Of a stretch of 6,773 nucleotides of DNA, positions 5,257 through 6,773 are shown one piece after another. This stretch comes from CAYWFP01 sp964457365 (GTDB taxonomy: Bacteria > Planctomycetota > SZUA-567). Position 1 is the first letter of the stretch; each line of letters opens with the position of its first letter. Below the pieces are notes generated by a model that ran no database searches, was not told where the DNA came from, and saw only the letters and a program-made list of their open reading frames with translations. The DNA is taken from assembly GCA_964457365.1 (NCBI GenBank), contig CAYWFP010000149.1, positions 1 to 6,773 of the forward strand. The letters run 5' to 3'. The translations under genes and the position numbers were made by a program.

Positions 5257-6773
5257 ATGGTCAGCCGTCGAAGCGCTTTGCGATTGGTCGTTCTGCTGGC
5301 GCTGCTGCTCGCCGCGGCGTTGCCGGCCCGGGCCGGGGACGCCCTGGCCGAGGCGAAGAAGCTGCTCGCCGAGAAGAAGTACGCCGAGGCGGAGAAGGCG
5401 CTGGAGCCGCTGCTGAAGAAAAACCCGCCGGTCGAGGCGCTGAAGGTCTCGCTGGAGGCGGCGATGGCCGACGGCCGGCCGGTGACCGCGGAGAAACGCG
5501 CGACGGCGCTGCTGCAGGCGACGAACAACCAGGACATCGCGCTGCTGTACCGTACCGCGCAGGTGGCGGACATGGCCGGCGAGCGGACCAAGGCGCTCGA
5601 CCGCTACCTCCTCTTCGCCCGCAAGCAGGAGAAGAAGAGCGAGGAACTGCGCCGCGCCTTCGCCGTCTGCTTCGACCGCGGGCGCTACCCCGACCTGGTG
5701 AAGCGCTACGCGAAGATCTACGGCTCCGACGACCAGGCCTGGTCCTACGCCTACGGCACGCTGAACAAGCTGATCGACAACCGCGACGGCGCGCCGGCGC
5801 TGGACCTGGCCGACTGGATGACGCGCACCTTCGAGGCGCCGGAGCGGGTCAACGCGGTGCACTGGCAGCTCCGCCACGGCGCGGACGAATTCGCCTTCGG
5901 CGGCGGCAAGGAGCGTTACCGCAAGCCGCTGGGGATCATGACGCGCAGCAAACCGACGTCGCTGGACCAATTCTACCACGTCGCCCACCACGCCGGCGCC
6001 GACGCGGACGTCTACTTCGACATGATGCAGTTCAGCCAGATCCCCTTCGACGAGCATCAGTTGATGAACAACCTGCGTCCCAAGATCAACAACGAGAAGT
6101 CCGAGAGCCAGCGCATGCGCTACGGCAAGCGCGTGCTCGAGTTCATCCCCATCTACCTCAACAGCAAGGACCGCGGCGACCTGTACCACTACGTCGACTT
6201 CATCTCCGAGATCACCTCGGCGCTGCACATGAAGGGCAAGGAGCTCATCAGCGACCGCAAGGCGGCGGGGCTGCTGGTCGAGCTGGCGAAGAAGTACCCC
6301 GGCGAGGAGCACCGCCTGCGCCCCCTGAGCAGCAAGATCCTCGACCGCTACGTCAAGGACAACAAGACGCGCGCGGAGTTCGTCAAGCAGTACCCGAAGA
6401 CGGTGGAGGCGCGCTACCTCGGCGCGGCGCTCGAAAAGGGGGAGAACCCGCTGCCGCTGATCCAGCGGGCGGTGGGGGGCAGCCCGGCCGCGGAGCTCTC
6501 GTTCAAGCGCGACTTGATGCCCTACCTCGCCGGCAGCGGCCAGAAGGCCGAGCTGATCCAGACGGCCAAGCAGCGCATGCTGATGTACCCGGGCAGCTTC
6601 GACGACAACCACATGTACCACCACTTCATGCGCAGCGGCGCGGCCTCGATGGCCGAGAAGGTGGCGGTATTGAAGGAGGTGTACGAGAAGGCCGGCTACG
6701 CCGGGAAGTTCGACAACCTGATCAAGCGCTGCGACCAGGACGGCAACATCAAGAAGGACGAGACCTACCAGGC
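5257..6773 (+). CDS. Exported TPR-like helical-repeat protein (partial, 3' end missing)
   Basis: 505 codons are visible with no stop before the right edge. ATG 5257 was chosen because GGAG (5247-5250) lies 6 nt upstream and because it opens a clear signal peptide: basic M-V-S-R-R-S-A-L-R, a hydrophobic core at 10-22, and an A-R-A cleavage site at 24-26. S-R-R-S-A-L-R resembles a Tat motif but lacks the Phe, so Sec export is more likely. The mature N-terminus (about 29-57) looks like a tetratricopeptide helix pair: A-E-A-K-K-L-L-A-E-K-K-Y-A-E-A-E-K-A-L, then an acidic/basic helix ending in N-P. Later parts are helical and rich in Lys, Glu, Tyr and His, with no catalytic motif I recognise. By analogy with exported TPR proteins it may scaffold protein-protein contacts in the periplasm or envelope; the partner is unknown. 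It is preceded by a long structured leader with a terminator candidate. Confidence 0.8.
   Translation, partial: MVSRRSALRLVVLLALLLAAALPARAGDALAEAKKLLAEKKYAEAEKALEPLLKKNPPVEALKVSLEAAMADGRPVTAEKRATALLQATNNQDIALLYRTAQVADMAGERTKALDRYLLFARKQEKKSEELRRAFAVCFDRGRYPDLVKRYAKIYGSDDQAWSYAYGTLNKLIDNRDGAPALDLADWMTRTFEAPERVNAVHWQLRHGADEFAFGGGKERYRKPLGIMTRSKPTSLDQFYHVAHHAGADADVYFDMMQFSQIPFDEHQLMNNLRPKINNEKSESQRMRYGKRVLEFIPIYLNSKDRGDLYHYVDFISEITSALHMKGKELISDRKAAGLLVELAKKYPGEEHRLRPLSSKILDRYVKDNKTRAEFVKQYPKTVEARYLGAALEKGENPLPLIQRAVGGSPAAELSFKRDLMPYLAGSGQKAELIQTAKQRMLMYPGSFDDNHMYHHFMRSGAASMAEKVAVLKEVYEKAGYAGKFDNLIKRCDQDGNIKKDETYQ

Noticed and set aside
5044..6624. 526-codon minus-strand frame opposite the exported protein gene
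   Set aside because: It has Leu/Val/Arg/His-rich shadow composition, while the plus frame has a ribosome site, signal peptide and TPR-like helices.

Overview
This is a GC-rich bacterial window with tightly packed genes and Shine-Dalgarno sites of the GGAGG/AAGGA type. Two sulfatase genes of the formylglycine family, both apparently without signal peptides, lie a few kilobases apart. That combination is typical of sulfatase-rich PVC-type genomes (Planctomycetota, Kiritimatiellota, Lentisphaerota, Verrucomicrobiota). The assignment is an inference from gene content only, since no rRNA or marker gene is present.

Layout, left to right. (1) 1-167, minus: the first 55 codons of a sulfatase that runs off the left edge. 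(2) 168-305: a short divergent control region with two back-to-back sigma70-like promoters. (3) 306-2339, plus: a two-gene operon of a soluble GAF-domain histidine kinase followed 12 bp later by a membrane PAP2 phosphatase. The kinase reading frame appears to begin at a non-canonical ATC codon behind a strong ribosome binding site. (4) 2340-2515: a convergent gap with no convincing terminator. (5) 2516-3067, minus: an unrecognised protein of about 183 aa. (6) 3269-4783, minus: a complete 504-aa sulfatase with the C-T-P-T-R active-site signature. (7) 4784-5256: a 473-bp divergent intergenic region. It holds a promoter for the sulfatase, a small dyad, and a 111-nt segment that can fold into one long imperfect hairpin. 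The 3' arm of that hairpin is shared with a terminator-like stem followed by seven T. (8) 5257 to the right edge, plus: an exported alpha-helical TPR-like protein, incomplete.

Functionally, the sulfatases would remove sulfate from organic sulfate esters after a cysteine is matured to formylglycine. No maturation enzyme, transporter or glycoside hydrolase is visible here. The kinase-phosphatase pair looks like an independent signalling and membrane-phosphate unit, and no response regulator is present. The most unusual parts are the ATC start and the structured leader, or small RNA, in front of the exported protein. No CRISPR array, tRNA, rRNA, insertion sequence or attachment site was seen.
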